64,000 nucleotides of DNA. Source: Tausonia pullulans (taxonomy: Eukaryota > Basidiomycota > Tremellomycetes > Cystofilobasidiales > Mrakiaceae). The notes beneath the pieces were generated by a model, which saw nothing but the letters and a program-made list of their open reading frames with translations, ran no database searches and had not been told where the DNA came from. The position numbers and the translations under genes were made by a program. Shown here piece by piece: positions 10,157-21,468 of this stretch (position 1 is its first letter; every line of letters begins with the position of its first letter). The stretch covers positions 1,178,001 to 1,242,000 of the forward strand of contig OX637624.1 of NCBI GenBank assembly GCA_951802195.1, in the 5' to 3' direction.

Positions 10157-12891
10157 TCAGTCATCGAGCATGGAGAGCGTGTAAGCTGCGAATCGGTAGT
10201 AACGCACCCAAGGCTTCCAACGTTCAGGCATTTTGGCGATGATTTCCTCAAAGTCGACGGTGCGGTTTCGGTTGACTATGTCGAGCATGCGAGCATCGAT
10301 GCTGGCCATCGTCATGTCGGGCGAGACGTACCGCGGGTGGGGCTCGATAGCATCGCGCAGGGCGGCCAAGAGTCCCGCTTCGTCGCCATGCCTCTGGCAA
10401 GCGCAGACAGAGAAGAAACTGGTTCAGAGCAGAGTCCAACAACACATCCTTTCTCATCGAAAACTCACAACGTTGTAGACATGGCGCTGCGCGCCAGCTG
10501 CGGCTTGCTGTTCTCCAACGGAGGCTGCGGCGTAATGCTGGTAACGTGGAGGAAGCAAAGAGGGAGTGGAATAAGCACCCATCAGTAAAGAACGGGCTTG
10601 AAGGGTAACTATGCGGCAGAGGGGAACTCATCTTGCCGCCAGCCGTCGCCCTTGGACTCTTCCGAGGAAGGATTGATGAATGGCACTCCTGCGCAAAGAG
10701 AAAACCAACTTTGTCGAAAAAACGGATTAGAGCCACTTTTTGAACCGTGGGATCATGAAGAATGTCCACTCACGGCGTGGGACTAAGTGGAGGCGCCCCC
10801 ATTCCCAAGAGCGCGAGCGAGTTGCTCTGGAGGACGATCTAGGTAAGGACACTGGCCATGAGACTCAGGATCGCAGCAGTTTTCAAGCGCACCATTTCTT
10901 TCTCTGGGGTCACAAGGTTGGATAAGATCAGTTGCAGGGGAAGCGTCCCTCCAGACCACAGCTGTGACTCACGAAATTCAGCGAGAGGTAATTGACCTCC
11001 CTTTCCAAGATTTCGGATCAACGGGTGATCTGCACTCGAATATGAAGAAAAACGCGCCAGTCAGACATCTTCTAGTGCGTGCATCTACAAGCGAGGGATC
11101 AACCTGTCTGGCCCTGTAATAAGTCGAAATCAGTCAGGGCAAGGTTGCAGAAGAATCGGAAAGGGCCGAAAGCAATTGACATTCTGATTCTCGTACGCGC
11201 CGACGAACTCAATGTTGAGCTCCTTCGAGATGCGCTCGAGCATATCATAAGTCCAGACACGACGCGGTTCATTCTCGTAGGGCAGGTAGCTGGAGAGCTT
11301 TGCCAGGACCCAGACCCGACGAGGCCGATCGCTATGCGGGATGATGGGCTTTTCGGTGCATTCCTAATTGCGAGTGGGGTTCAGTGAGTCTGTGGGCGAA
11401 AAACAAGGCAGAGACAGGCATCTGCGAGCGTGCTCACCTCTTCAATCTCGTAGCCGATGTAACCCGTGTTGCCCGTCCGTTCCGTCATCAGGCACCAGCC
11501 GGGGCCCAGGGGATGATGTTGCCCGCAGCTGAAGAACGACATTTGGAAGATGTCTGTACCCGATGGGTTCTCAGTGGAACGAGGCTTGTGTGTCTCTCCT
11601 GGAGCCAGCGTCTCTCACCTTGAAGCAGCAGTCCGTGTGGGTTGCCGGGCGATCGGATGCAGTCCTTGTTCTTAAGACAGCTGGAAAACGTCAGGTGCAA
11701 ACCCTCGGGGGGTTATCAGTGAGGCGTTCCTGAGATGTTGGCTGACGCGCGAAAATCATACTCACGCCTCTCCGAAGCCGTCCCAAGCGAACGTAGCCTT
11801 AATCATACTGGGAAAGAGGGTATGTAGAATCTCTGCCGAGCCAAGAGCGAGAGAACATCAACGGGCACGCGCTTTGACGATCGTGTCGAATGGACGGTCC
11901 ACATACGAAGCGCCTTGAGGTCTGCAAGTCAATTCAGTTGGTCCTAAGCAAGCATTCCATATGATCCAAGGGCATAAAAGTGCAAGACTCACCTGTTGGC
12001 ACGTAGAGGTACGTAATGTTCTGTCGTTCGATGGATCGGATACTGAAGAAAAGATGGGCAGATCCTGTCATTGTTTGCACGTCGGTATCTTCTTCCTTGA
12101 ATAAGTCAGACACCCCCCTCCAAGTCCAGGCTGCTCACAGACTCCTGACCCAGATGCCCTCGCCTCCGTTCCAACGATGGTTGAAGGCCTCAAAGCTATA
12201 ATCCGCACCGATGGTCGTGAACATCATACGAGGCCTTCTGATCAGGACGGGCGGTGGCGCGCGCCTCACAAGTTATTTTGCGAGATGAGTATGATCTTGG
12301 TCTGATTGGGCGAGCAGTCACCCCTCAACAAACAGGAGAAGAGCCGCGACATGGATTGGGCGTTTTGCCGCTGAAATCAGGAGAGAGCGAGGCATCGGAG
12401 CCGGTGTCTTTCAACATACGAAAGACAGGTAGGCGGACAGTGACGCCCGTGTCCGACAGGGAGGGGCGCACGCGATGGCAGCTGGAGCCAGAATGCGACT
12501 TACCTTCCATGAGTTAATCCCAGGCGGGATATGACTGGGAGAGGAGCAAGACCGCCAGTCGCAGGTTCGGTCAGAGAATGCGAGGAAGGAGGAGGAAACA
12601 GCAAGTGGGGTGACGTGATAATCGACCCTGCCTGTGCGCGCAGGCTGCATGGAAAGCGACCTACGTTGAGGCAAGCGTAGCGAGATCGGCCCTCAGAGAC
12701 GGCAAGTAGCTGTCTTCTTCTTCGCTGATCCGTTCTGATGCAAGGTCAGAGCGGAAAAGCCGAAGGTCGAGCCCTTCGCGACGGGTGATCGTGGCCCAGA
12801 GTAGGCACAAGAAAGCGACGGCGACGAGGGAGTGGAGCACGGCTCGATTCGTCCGGAGGCGGAGCCGAGGAAGGTGGGAGGTATCAGGCAT
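10157..12891 (-). CDS. GT18 (MGAT5-like) type II membrane glycosyltransferase, copy A
   Basis: Exons: 10157-10393, 10469-10544, 10628-10708, 10774-10826, 10893-10903, 10973-11029, 11104-11113, 11181-11363, 11438-11553, 11619-11680, 11766-11832, 11907-11921, 11993-12042, 12139-12195, 12270-12370, 12504-12534, 12665-12891; 477 aa. A signal anchor at about 16-35 follows a basic N terminus, so a Golgi type II protein is expected. The C-terminal pattern PPLSPTPW, GVPFINPS, YQHYAAASVG, VYNV, PHPRYVSPDMTMASIDARM matches the end of animal MGAT5 (FLNP, SQHPYAEVFIGRPHVWTVDL, EPYMPYEF). MGAT5 adds beta-1,6-GlcNAc to N-glycans; the donor and acceptor of fungal members are unknown. The conserved core also has RWNGGEGIWVRS and ECTEKPIIPHSDRPRR. 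Micro-exons of 15, 10 and 11 nt are shared with copies C and D. The intron at 10545-10627 needs a CG 3' end to stay in frame, so the gene is either spliced unusually or damaged there. Confidence 0.82.
10545..10627 (-). other. Conserved GT18 intron with apparent GT-CG ends
   Basis: In copy A this 83-nt intron starts after codon position 2 (GAT GA, then gttccc) and the conserved next exon (Y Q H Y A A A) begins right after a pyrimidine-rich stretch ending ctccacg. The nearest AG (ttaccag) is six bases downstream and out of frame. Copy D has a normal aag at the same point (intron 47798-47869), while copy C (14916-14993) ends ctctctacg. The downstream exon is exactly 76 nt in both A and D, which supports the boundary. 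Confidence 0.5.
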
Positions 12892-13634
12892 AGAGCAAAA
12901 ACAGGGTGGGCTTCCCCGTTGTCCAGGGGAGTGAGGAAGATATGAGAAGAAGCGCGATCACGCTTGAGAGGGGCAGATAGCAGTCAGAGGCTCTAGAGTA
13001 CTGGATGTAGGAGGTGGAGAGCTGGCAAGGTGTGATTAGCTCGCAACCTTCCTTGAAACTAGCTCTTCCCCACGAGCGTAATCAAAGCTCTGTCCCGGCT
13101 CGGAGGGCAACACATAGCAACGAGGCCCCGCATCAATGTGCGTCAATCTTAAACATCCCACGATCAGCTGCCGTCCGATGTCCGAGTTACACCTCCTGCA
13201 GATTCGCAACCTGCCTTGTTTTGTCCTTCACCAGCGCTGCGTCTCGTCACTATGAAGTCCTGACCTAGATCAATTGCCTGCTCTGTCTGTACGTACGCTT
13301 CGTAATTGGGATGGTTCGTGATAGTGCCAACGGAGTTAGAGTTGGCACCCCAGCGGCAAGCCCGCTGGAAACAACGACAGCCATAAGGGCTGATCAACAT
13401 GTGGTGGCAAGTGGAGCGAGTGCGTGAGTGATCAAGAAGAATTTCAAAGCACGTGCGCTGTTTTGCTGAGCGAGGAGACAAGTCACGGGCAAGAAAGGAA
13501 CAAATCAATGTGGCAAAGAGAAAAAGACACAATACATGCACACTAGCTGATGGACATCTTGTCCGGCTATAACAAATGGTAATTCAGTGAGCTAGATGTC
13601 AATGGAAGAAAGTAAAGAAAGCTGTGAGCCCGGA
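12892..13634. other. Upstream region of GT18-A
   Basis: Intergenic. It holds the promoter side of copy A and the 3' flank of the pseudogene copy B. From about 13545 to 13634 the sequence resembles the flank after the stop codon of copy A. No further gene is seen; the short open frames here lack recognisable motifs. Confidence 0.5.
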
Positions 13635-14113
13635 TCAACTGTAGCGACGCACCCAAAACTTCCAGCGTTCAGGCATTTTGGCATCATTGATGATTTCCTC
13701 AAAGTCGACGGTGCGGTTTCGGTTGACTATGTCGAGCATGCGAGCATCGATGCTGGCCATCGTCATGTCGGGCGAGACGTACCGCGGGTGGGGCTCGATA
13801 GCATCGCGCAGGGCGGCCAAGAGTCCCGCTTCGTCACCATGCCTCTGGCAAGCGCAGACAGAGAAGAAACTGGTTCAGAGCAGAGTCCAACAACACATCC
13901 TTTCTCATCGAAAACTCACAAAGTTGTAGACATGGCGCTGCGCGCCAGCTGCGGCTTGCTGTTCTCCAACGGAGACTGCGGCGTAATGCTGGTAACGTGG
14001 AGTAAAAGAAAAGAGCCTAAAGGAGGCACAAGAATTCTGCGGCGACGAGGGGGGGAGCGCGGCTCGGTTCACCTGGGGGCAGAGCCAAGGGGGACGACAG
14101 GGATCGGGGGCAT
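13635..14113 (-). pseudogene. GT18 copy B: internally deleted duplicate of copy A
   Basis: The last two coding exons of copy A (about 10157-10550) are nearly identical to 13635-14003, including the PHPRYVSPDMTMASIDARM block. Immediately upstream, 14022-14113 resembles the start of exon 1 of copy A (about 12796-12891), including the position of the ATG (complement of 14111-14113). About 2.2 kb of middle exons is absent between them, and the exon 1 remnant has an early stop in the frame of that ATG. A 6-bp in-frame insertion and a different C-terminal end (KFWVRRYS) are also seen. The copy is therefore a recent tandem duplicate that lost its middle. It retains the same ccacg 3' splice context as copy A. 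Confidence 0.85.
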
Positions 14114-14565
14114 AAAGGAGGAGAAGGAGAAAGAGTATTCGACCTCGTGAGCGGTGGGTGGTGGATCCGGGGAGCCGGTATGATGGAGATAAGTGAGAAA
14201 CTTCTATGGGTCTCACCTTTCGTATTACAGCATCCTTCCTGGGCTGTCTCTTACATCTTCCCTTGCTCTCTCACACGGCTGGTCTCAACAGCCTCGGTCC
14301 TGGATCAAATGAGTGAGGCCAGACCATATCGTTTGTCCCGCATGCAGCTCGCCCTACAGCACCCCCTCACTCACCAACACAATTCATCGTCATATAGCTC
14401 TTGCGAAGTCGGTTTTCTCTGCATGTCAGCCACCGGGCTTGGTTGCTCTCATTCGCGCGCAAGCCCGACCAAGACTGATTGCCCGCCGGCTCGCGCGCTA
14501 CTGAAATCCCACCGCCCATGTGAATCAAGGAGTTTCAGCCATAGGATCCAGTTCGTGCTTCCAAA
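14114..14565. other. Intergenic between GT18 copies B and C
   Basis: Upstream of the pseudogene and downstream of copy C. No gene or RNA was recognised; similarity to the region upstream of copy A stops close to the ATG position. Confidence 0.5.
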
Positions 14566-17095
14566 CTAAAGAGTAGATTCCTATGTGACCGATAGAGCGA
14601 GAACCTCTGTCAGAGCTACTGGCCCTCGTCGACCTCGCAGCAACTGGACTCACCCACACGGCCCGCACTTCGGGTCGCTCCTTTGCCATATCCAAGGCGT
14701 AGGCTGTCCAGTTCTTGTCGACGATAGCCTGTACTCGAACGTCCATCGCCGCCATGGTCATTTCGGGAATAATGATCCGCGGATGCGGTTGGATGGCCTT
14801 TCGAACAGCGGCGATGAGGCTATCGATGTCGTCCATCTCGACGTTGTATACACCAGCCTGCTTGCCTTCCTCAGCTCGGCCGTCGCCAACGACGCCGGCG
14901 GCAGGATGTTGGAGCCGTAGAGAGTGCAAATCGCGGAGAATAGCAAGGGTAAGCAACCGAGTGACACCTCTTCCGCCACACGGAGAAGAGCACTCATCTT
15001 GGAACCAATGGGACTTGTAAGTGAGCCCTGAGTTCATGGGGTTGATGAATGCTGTACCCGAACACAGGGCGTACCACCTTTGGAAGGCACATGGCAGTAA
15101 TCAGCGGACGGTAGTTGGGGCTGTAAGTCGCACGTTGGCGTTTGTATACGCCCGTGCGCCCCTCCAATTGTACTTACGGAGTAGGACTAAGATACGGCTG
15201 CCCGATGCCCAAGACAGCTAAAGACTTGCCCTGCAACACGTTCAACGATGTCTCAGCGTGTCACAGCATCAAGAAAGACGGATACTCGCTTGGGCGCTGA
15301 AGAGGAACAAGGCGCACCATCTCTTGAGCTGGAAGCAGCAAAGACTGATAAGCCTACCTTGTCCGAACTTGCAGGGTTGGGGACAGATGGACCTACAAAA
15401 CTCCATAAAGGGGAGACCCTGACCGCCGTTGGGGCCGCTGAGCAGGTTACGGATCAGAGGGTGATCTGAGGGAGAGGACTGGCGTCGTCAGGTTCGCAGC
15501 GACTTGGCAGTCCAGTGAGTGAGGCAAGACCTTCGGTACCCTGAGCGAGTACATGAACCAGCATCGTCAGCTAAGTGGACCGGAACGAGGGACGATGCGA
15601 GGCTCACTCACATGCTCGTGTTCGTACGCTCCGACAAGCTCAATGTTAAGCTCATTGATGAGTCTCTCGAGCATGCCGTATGTCCAGACAGAGCTGGTAC
15701 GCTTGTCGTCATATGGCAGATAGTCTGCGCGCTTAGCGAGGACCCAGATGCGACGAGGTCGCTCCGAATGAGGCACGACGGGTTGAGCGGTGCACTCCTT
15801 AGGGTAGGAGCCGGCCATAATTCATCAGCGCATCCTCAGATCCAAGGGCGAGTGAGAGCAGCCATGAACCTCTTCAATTTCGTATCCGAGGTACGTCGAG
15901 GCTTCTACGTCCTCAGCGGCCATGCACCAGTCCTCACCCAGCGGATGGGTCGACTGACAACCACTGTATTTTAGAGGGGTTGGGTGGGGAGCGAAGGTCA
16001 GCAGGCCAAGGACGATAGATGATCAACGACAAGGTCTATCAGGGAGAACTGGCAAGTAAACGGTCTCGTGTATCTGCTCGATCGGAATTCCAAGCGGATT
16101 CTGGGACGACTTAACGCAGTCCTTGTCGGATGCGCACTGCGACCCAAAATCATCCCAACCAAAGACGCTGCGAATCATTCCGGGGTAGAGAGCGTAGTGT
16201 AGCGCTGGTAAATCAAGCTTACAGATCAGTCGTCGTCGTCATATAGTAAGGTGAGTAAAGAACGAGGTGCGTTACAAATTATCTTGGCGTCTGTGGAGGG
16301 GGGAACGGTCACATCAGCTCTAAGCTGCGCGGATGAGACATGAACCAGAGGGCAAGCTCACCGCCGGGTACATAAAGTGATGTGATGCTGAGTCGATTGA
16401 GCGAACGAACGCTGGCATCGATTGGCGACAACAGGCGACGTCAGGCTCAGCGCTCGCTTGAATCGTTCGGGCAGGGCTCACAAACTCCGAAGCCAGATGG
16501 CCTCACCTCCGTTCCAGCTGAGATCGAAGGACCTGTGTCTGTTAAATGCGCGTCAGTCCTCCAGACAAGGTCAGACTCGCTCGGCGGGACGAAGAAGACG
16601 GACGTACAGGTCGTGCTGGGCGAGCAGGACGATTTTTTTCTGGTTGTCCCTACAGTCATTCCTTTCAAGACAAGTGAACAGTTTGGACATGGTCCGCGCG
16701 TTGTGGATCTGTCAATGTTGACCCACGCGCATCGTCAGCGCGCGCATCGAGGCGACTGACTTGCGGCCTCACTTCATACCATTTCATTGGTCGCAAAGTC
16801 TCTGCCTCTGTAGGCCGATTGATCATTAGCCTCGTGCTCAAGCTGCTCAGGACGTTGGTGGAAGGCAGCTCAGCGTGGACGGCGCGTACCTGGTACTCGC
16901 CGTCGGTGCTGACAGTCCCCCTTCAAGCCAGAGCGGGCTGAGCCATGCCGGGCTGACTGTTGTGGGGACAGCTGTCGAAGGTCGGCTGCTACCGTCGGAT
17001 ACGACTCGCGAGAAAAAACCCGGGTTGAGAGAGAGGAGTGAGACGAGAATGAGAAGGACAGCCACGAGAAGCCGACGGCTTGCGAACACGGGCAT
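14566..17095 (-). CDS. GT18 (MGAT5-like) type II membrane glycosyltransferase, copy C
   Basis: Exons: 14566-14580, 14654-14915, 14994-15077, 15178-15230, 15318-15328, 15397-15465, 15531-15540, 15612-15797, 15870-15963, 16054-16204, 16276-16290, 16362-16411, 16482-16538, 16608-16708, 16780-16807, 16890-17095; 463 aa. A signal anchor lies at about 9-25. The core motifs are SWNGGEAIWLRS, FGWDDFGSQC, ECTAQPVVPHSERPRR, DHPLIRN, LAVLGIGQPYLSPTPW, INP, LQHPAAGVVG, VYNV and PHPRIIIPEMTMAAMDVRV. A terminal intron (14581-14653) gives the ending VWESTL, parallel to WEATLL in copy D. The intron at 15964-16053 is GC-AG. The 78-nt segment 14916-14993 has no AG 3' end but is open in frame, so retaining it would add 26 residues (489 aa). 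Copies A and C are clearly diverged, unlike A and B, so this is an older duplicate. Role as for copy A: probable Golgi GlcNAc-type transferase with unknown substrate. Confidence 0.82.
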
Positions 17096-18865
17096 GCGAG
17101 GAAGCCGGTGGAGGAGGCCAGCGAGTTGCGATGAGGCTGGGAGTTTCGTGGATCGCCCTGGCGACGAGGCTGACGTTGAAGAGGAGAGTTCGGTGTATTT
17201 CGAGGTTCGGTGTGGCCGTCGAAATCAAGCTGAGATCATACATGAAACGCTGGTGTTGGCTTGTAGTCGACTCGGCGGGAGGCGTCGCCAGCAGCGACTG
17301 CAGATCATCAGGCGGTAAAACGCCGAGCTGTTTAGGCAACCTCACTTGCAGACGCTTAACAATAAGCGACAGCGGCCAGTACAGACTTCATCTCGACGGC
17401 ATGACCTCTTTGCTTGGCCTTAAGGGAGACCCGGCCGTCCTCTGCCTCCAGTACGGATTTGGGTGGATACGAAAGCAATGGCCGAGACGATCTTTATTCT
17501 TTGCTCTGTTCAAAGCGAGGCAAATATTGGAGAAAGAACTGTGAATAAGGCGACTCCTCGAAACGGAAGATAAGGCGGTGACCCTCGAGCCTATCTTGGG
17601 CCCCGGTGTCTTCTCGCGAGGCCGCCATCCTCTTGCGGCAAGCGCGCGCGGCCGGATTGACTCTCGATCAAGATCCTCGACACAAAGCTCCAAATGGGAA
17701 ATCTTTCTCTTCCACTCACGCTCTTGACCCATCATTGCTGTCTGGGTAAGAGGGAGCTGCTGTACAGTTGGCCTTTCCATTTTCGCCCCTTATAACAGCT
17801 TTCGCCTTGATCTCCGAGGAAGTGTGCTTCGCCGGCTGCCTGAGCCATTATGGCCCGTCATTTTGAATAGTTGGCAAGAGAAGCAGAAATGTGGGAAACA
17901 ACATCTTTCGAGTGAACACTATGTTCGAAGTGAGCATCTCGACGGAGGCGATCGAAAAGCAGGTTTCCGCCGAAGGAACCGGCCTCTTGGGGAGAGGCCA
18001 CACGAAGCATTCAAGTATGATTTGGAACGGGCCGGGTTGATGGCATGTGCCGGCAAAGCTTGCGATCGGGCGCCATCTCCATCATATGTCGCGGGAAAGC
18101 AATGTGTAGTACAGGGAAGTAGCAAGGTGATGAGCCGGCATACAAAGCTGCAGAATTCGCATGACAGTCAACGAGAGAGGGTGATCTTTGAATTAGGCCC
18201 CAGCTCGAGGAAATAGTAAAGCTGGACAGGTCGGTATCGTGGGTTCGCGGGTGAAAGCCAGGACCCTGGGCAGGGCGGCGAAACATCGAGAAACGACAAG
18301 ATCAGACCCGGGAATCAGCAAAAGCGAGCGAGGATGATGGGGGGGGATCGAGATCCAGGTCAGACCCTTGTCACCTGAAGCCGAGCAGGCTTTGTCCCAC
18401 GCGTTCGCTCTCGTCTCAGACATCAAGCCACACTCACTGGCCTGTACCTTACTTTGGGTCCAGCCAAACCCCGACGTGTCCCTCCCCAGCTCAACTTCCA
18501 ACCTGCCTCCCAAACTCAACTCCCAATCTGTTCCCACCCGCCATCCTTACGTCTATCCTAGCACCGTTTCCCCCCTTCATTCTCTGTCACTCGCCGTTCC
18601 CGTCGTCTCCTGTCTCCCTGCTCTTCGACACATCATCTCCCATAATCGGAGGTGCGTTTTGCTCGACGGCATGGTGATTCCTCATAATGGCGCGCGCACG
18701 TTTATGTTGGTCTCGACTGAAATACCTCCCCCGTATTCGTTCTCCTTCCTCCACCGCCGCCGCCAGTTCGCTCAAGGAAGCCATTCGCCCAAGCTGCTTT
18801 CCGCTCCATTTTCTCCCATCTTTGGCCCCATCTCCTCTCACAGCTCAACGCGGAGATTCCAGTCC
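17096..18865. other. Long divergent intergenic region
   Basis: 1.77 kb between the divergent copy C (-) and the SGNH gene (+). The first part is mixed in composition; from about 18360 to 18860 it becomes strongly pyrimidine-rich on the plus strand, consistent with the 5' leader of the SGNH gene. I examined the open frames on both strands (for example 17824-18216) and saw no domain, signal peptide or exon continuation worth calling. No tRNA was recognised. Confidence 0.5.
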
Positions 18866-21468
18866 ATGTTCGGCCTCATGTCAGTCCTGTCGAATGAGAA
18901 TAGGGAGTGACAGGAAGGGGGGGGAGAACCTCCGGCCCCGACCTTCGGATCCGCCTCCCGGTCGTGTCTTGCTCCCTTTCTTCTCCCGCTCGCTCGCCTT
19001 TCATGTGTTCCAGTTCCCTTGCTGATAGCTCTCCTCCTCGTGGATCGGTGCTCTATCTCTCAGTGCAAGCAGATCGGCGCGAACCATTCTCATTGCTGCT
19101 ATCTCACTCGTCTTCCTTGGCTTCAGCCCGCTCTCCCCCTTTCACGCTATTGACAACAGAGACGGCGCTCTCTCTGGGTGGGGGCTTCACTCTCCACCGC
19201 CGTTAGTGTCGCCCTCACCGTCAGAGTTCACCGTCGTCGAGGAGGATGGCGCCGAGGCGGCGTGCGATCCCTACCACGTCTTCGGCCATCTCGCCGTCTA
19301 CCCGAAGGTTCCTGAATGGAACACCTGGGTCCCCTTCGATCGCGAATGCAAGACGCCCGCTCTCTTTCGCTCGCTCCGAACCGAGCTGGGAATTGAGAGC
19401 GAAGAGATCAAGGAGATCAACGCCAACGAGGAGGAGCTAAACTTCAAGGACAGCTGGACGCAGGAGTCGCTCGACTTTATGAGTGGGAGAAGTGTGCTTC
19501 TGTTTGGCGACTCGACCTCGAGGAATCAGGTGAGCTTTGGCGGTGATAGTAAATGCTCTGCCGGATCCGGGGTGAAGCGAGCGCGTTGCGGTACTAGACA
19601 AGCAGGCCTAGTTGCCCTTGATTGACTAGACTGACATTCCTCGTTCGTCTGATATTCAGCTTATCCAGTTTTGCGATGTTAGTCTCGTGTCAAGTCTCAA
19701 CGCAGGTCGTAACGAGTCTGATATCTCTCCCCTTCGCTTCTCATAGATGCTTCAACTCAAGTACCACCAGCTCGGCAACCCTCAGACGGAAGCGACGGAG
19801 CGGGCGTCGCCGCACTACTGCTACTCGCCCAAGCACGACTTCCTCATCGTCTCCGTGTTTCACTACGGCATGGACGAAGACGAGTATTGGTGCGTTTCTC
19901 ATTCCTCTGAGTGTGCGCATGCGATATCGTAAGACTTATCCTTCGAGGTGGGACTGTGTGTCTACCTCAGGCGTTTGAAGGACATGTTTATGCCTCCGGG
20001 CAACTTTGAAGACCGCCTCAATGTGAGAATTTAACTGGTCTCTGGGATGGCTTTAGGCGCACAAACTGAGTCGGCAGTCTTATTCGAGTTCTCCAGGAGA
20101 TTGTCGTTCCCATCGCCTCTGATCTCGCGAAGCTCGTTCCGGCGCCAAAGGACAGCCAGCCTGCTCCCAAGCGGCAGTTCGATCTCATTCAGATCGCCAC
20201 TGGACTGGTGCGTCCAATTCATTGCACGTAGTTAATGGATGCACAAAGCCGCTGGCTACTGACGTTGGCACGTACTCTTTGATCCTTCCAGTGGGACCTT
20301 GCTCGATTCGCCAAGCTTGACCTCGAGGCTGGGGTCTCGACTATCGATGACCTTTCACAGTGCGTCTCTCTAGCTGGGGGCTCTTGATCTTGGCGCCAGA
20401 TACTAAAGACCGAATTTGTCCATTCTCAGAGAGCAGCTTCAGTGGTGGCGGAGTCGGATCGTCGACACGGCAAAGGCGACCAAAGAGGCGTTCCCAGACG
20501 CAAAGGTCGTCTTCCGAAGCATGCATTATCCGAGCGATAAGAACGCAAAGGTAAGTCTTCGTTGCCCGTTCGTCCTGGGGTCTTGGGAATTATTAACGTC
20601 GTGCTCCTTTCGTATTGAAAAAACAATTGCAGCTCGACTGGTTCCTGTGCGTCGATCTAGTTTGCCGCTCTCGATGGAGTCACGCGCGCATTAGCCAGTC
20701 GTTGACTTACACTCTGGCCTTGTCTTGCTCCAGGGGTCCCGGGGCTGGCTCGGGCGACGGGAACCGGCCGTTCTTCCATCGTGAGTCCGATCTAGAGGGA
20801 GTAGTTTTTTAACTCTGCACGTCGCAAGTCTGACTGACATGTTCCCGCCCTCAAGACAATCGGATCTATCAACTCGGTTAGACCATGCTTGCTAGCCAGC
20901 CAGTCCATCCTTGCCCTAGCAAGCTGACAAACGCAATTTGCCTGGCCCTTTTGATATATCAGATTCGGCGGCTCGCTCGGCGATTATTCCGCAGGGCAAG
21001 TGGCCTGGAGTGCCTGGCGTTGAGTTCAACGAATGGGGCACGATGCTCATTGGCCAGCACGCTGTTTGTCTCTCGAAGCTCTCCTCACTTATATCTCTCC
21101 CTGAGTTTTGTGTTGACTCGCCTCTGTCCCTCGTTTGTCGCGCCAATATCAGCACCAAATGTTCGTCCTGCGTGTGCTAGTGCAAGGCCAGCAGTCTGTT
21201 GAAGCTGATCGCTCCTCTTCGGCAATCGCTTCATCAGGGACCAAATCCACCCTGGTCCTTTACCCGCTGGTTGGCTTGGAAGTGACATGATCCTTTACGG
21301 TGCGTCTCTTGCTCTCTCTCTCCAGTGCAAGACACGCGACCGCTAAGACACGTAAGTGCACCCACCATAGAGCTGCGAGCGCACATTCATGGTCTTATGA
21401 AGGCCCCGAAGAAGACCGCCAAGAAGCGGCCGCATAGCGGCAACATACCGGCCGCTGTCCACCTCTGA
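18866..21468 (+). CDS. Type II membrane SGNH / PC-esterase-like protein
   Basis: Exons 18866-18879, 19064-19529, 19660-19677, 19747-19889, 19971-20022, 20097-20207, 20292-20359, 20430-20550, 20633-20646, 20734-20780, 20856-20876, 20963-21063, 21153-21193, 21238-21299, 21371-21468; 458 aa. The N terminus is short and basic, followed by a signal anchor at about 11-26. The motif RSVLLFGDSTSRN gives the GDS block with Ser155 as the predicted nucleophile; FRSMHYPSDKN lies mid-protein; D407-Q-I-H410 (DQIHPGPLPAGW) gives the Asp-x-x-His pair. This arrangement is that of PC-esterase/TBL-like SGNH proteins, several of which acetylate or deacetylate polysaccharides in the secretory pathway. Whether this one transfers or removes acetyl groups cannot be told. 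Uncertain points are exon 1 (14 nt, chosen because it supplies an ATG in phase), the 44-nt intron before 21238, and the last acceptor. It stands head-to-tail with the GT25-like gene downstream. Confidence 0.8.

Noticed and set aside
10539-10544. Using the AG at ttaccag as the 3' splice site in GT18 copy A
   Set aside because: It shifts the frame away from the conserved HYAAAS and VYNV residues and from the last exon, although it is the nearest canonical AG. The CG boundary keeps exon length and residues equal to copy D.
14916-14993. Treating this segment of GT18 copy C simply as coding
   Set aside because: It is open and a multiple of three, so retention is possible, but its inferred 26 residues have no counterpart in copies A and D, where the same position is an intron.
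17824-18216. Possible gene in the 17.1-18.9 kb gap
   Set aside because: A 130-codon open frame without motifs, signal peptide or exon partners; expected by chance in GC-rich DNA.
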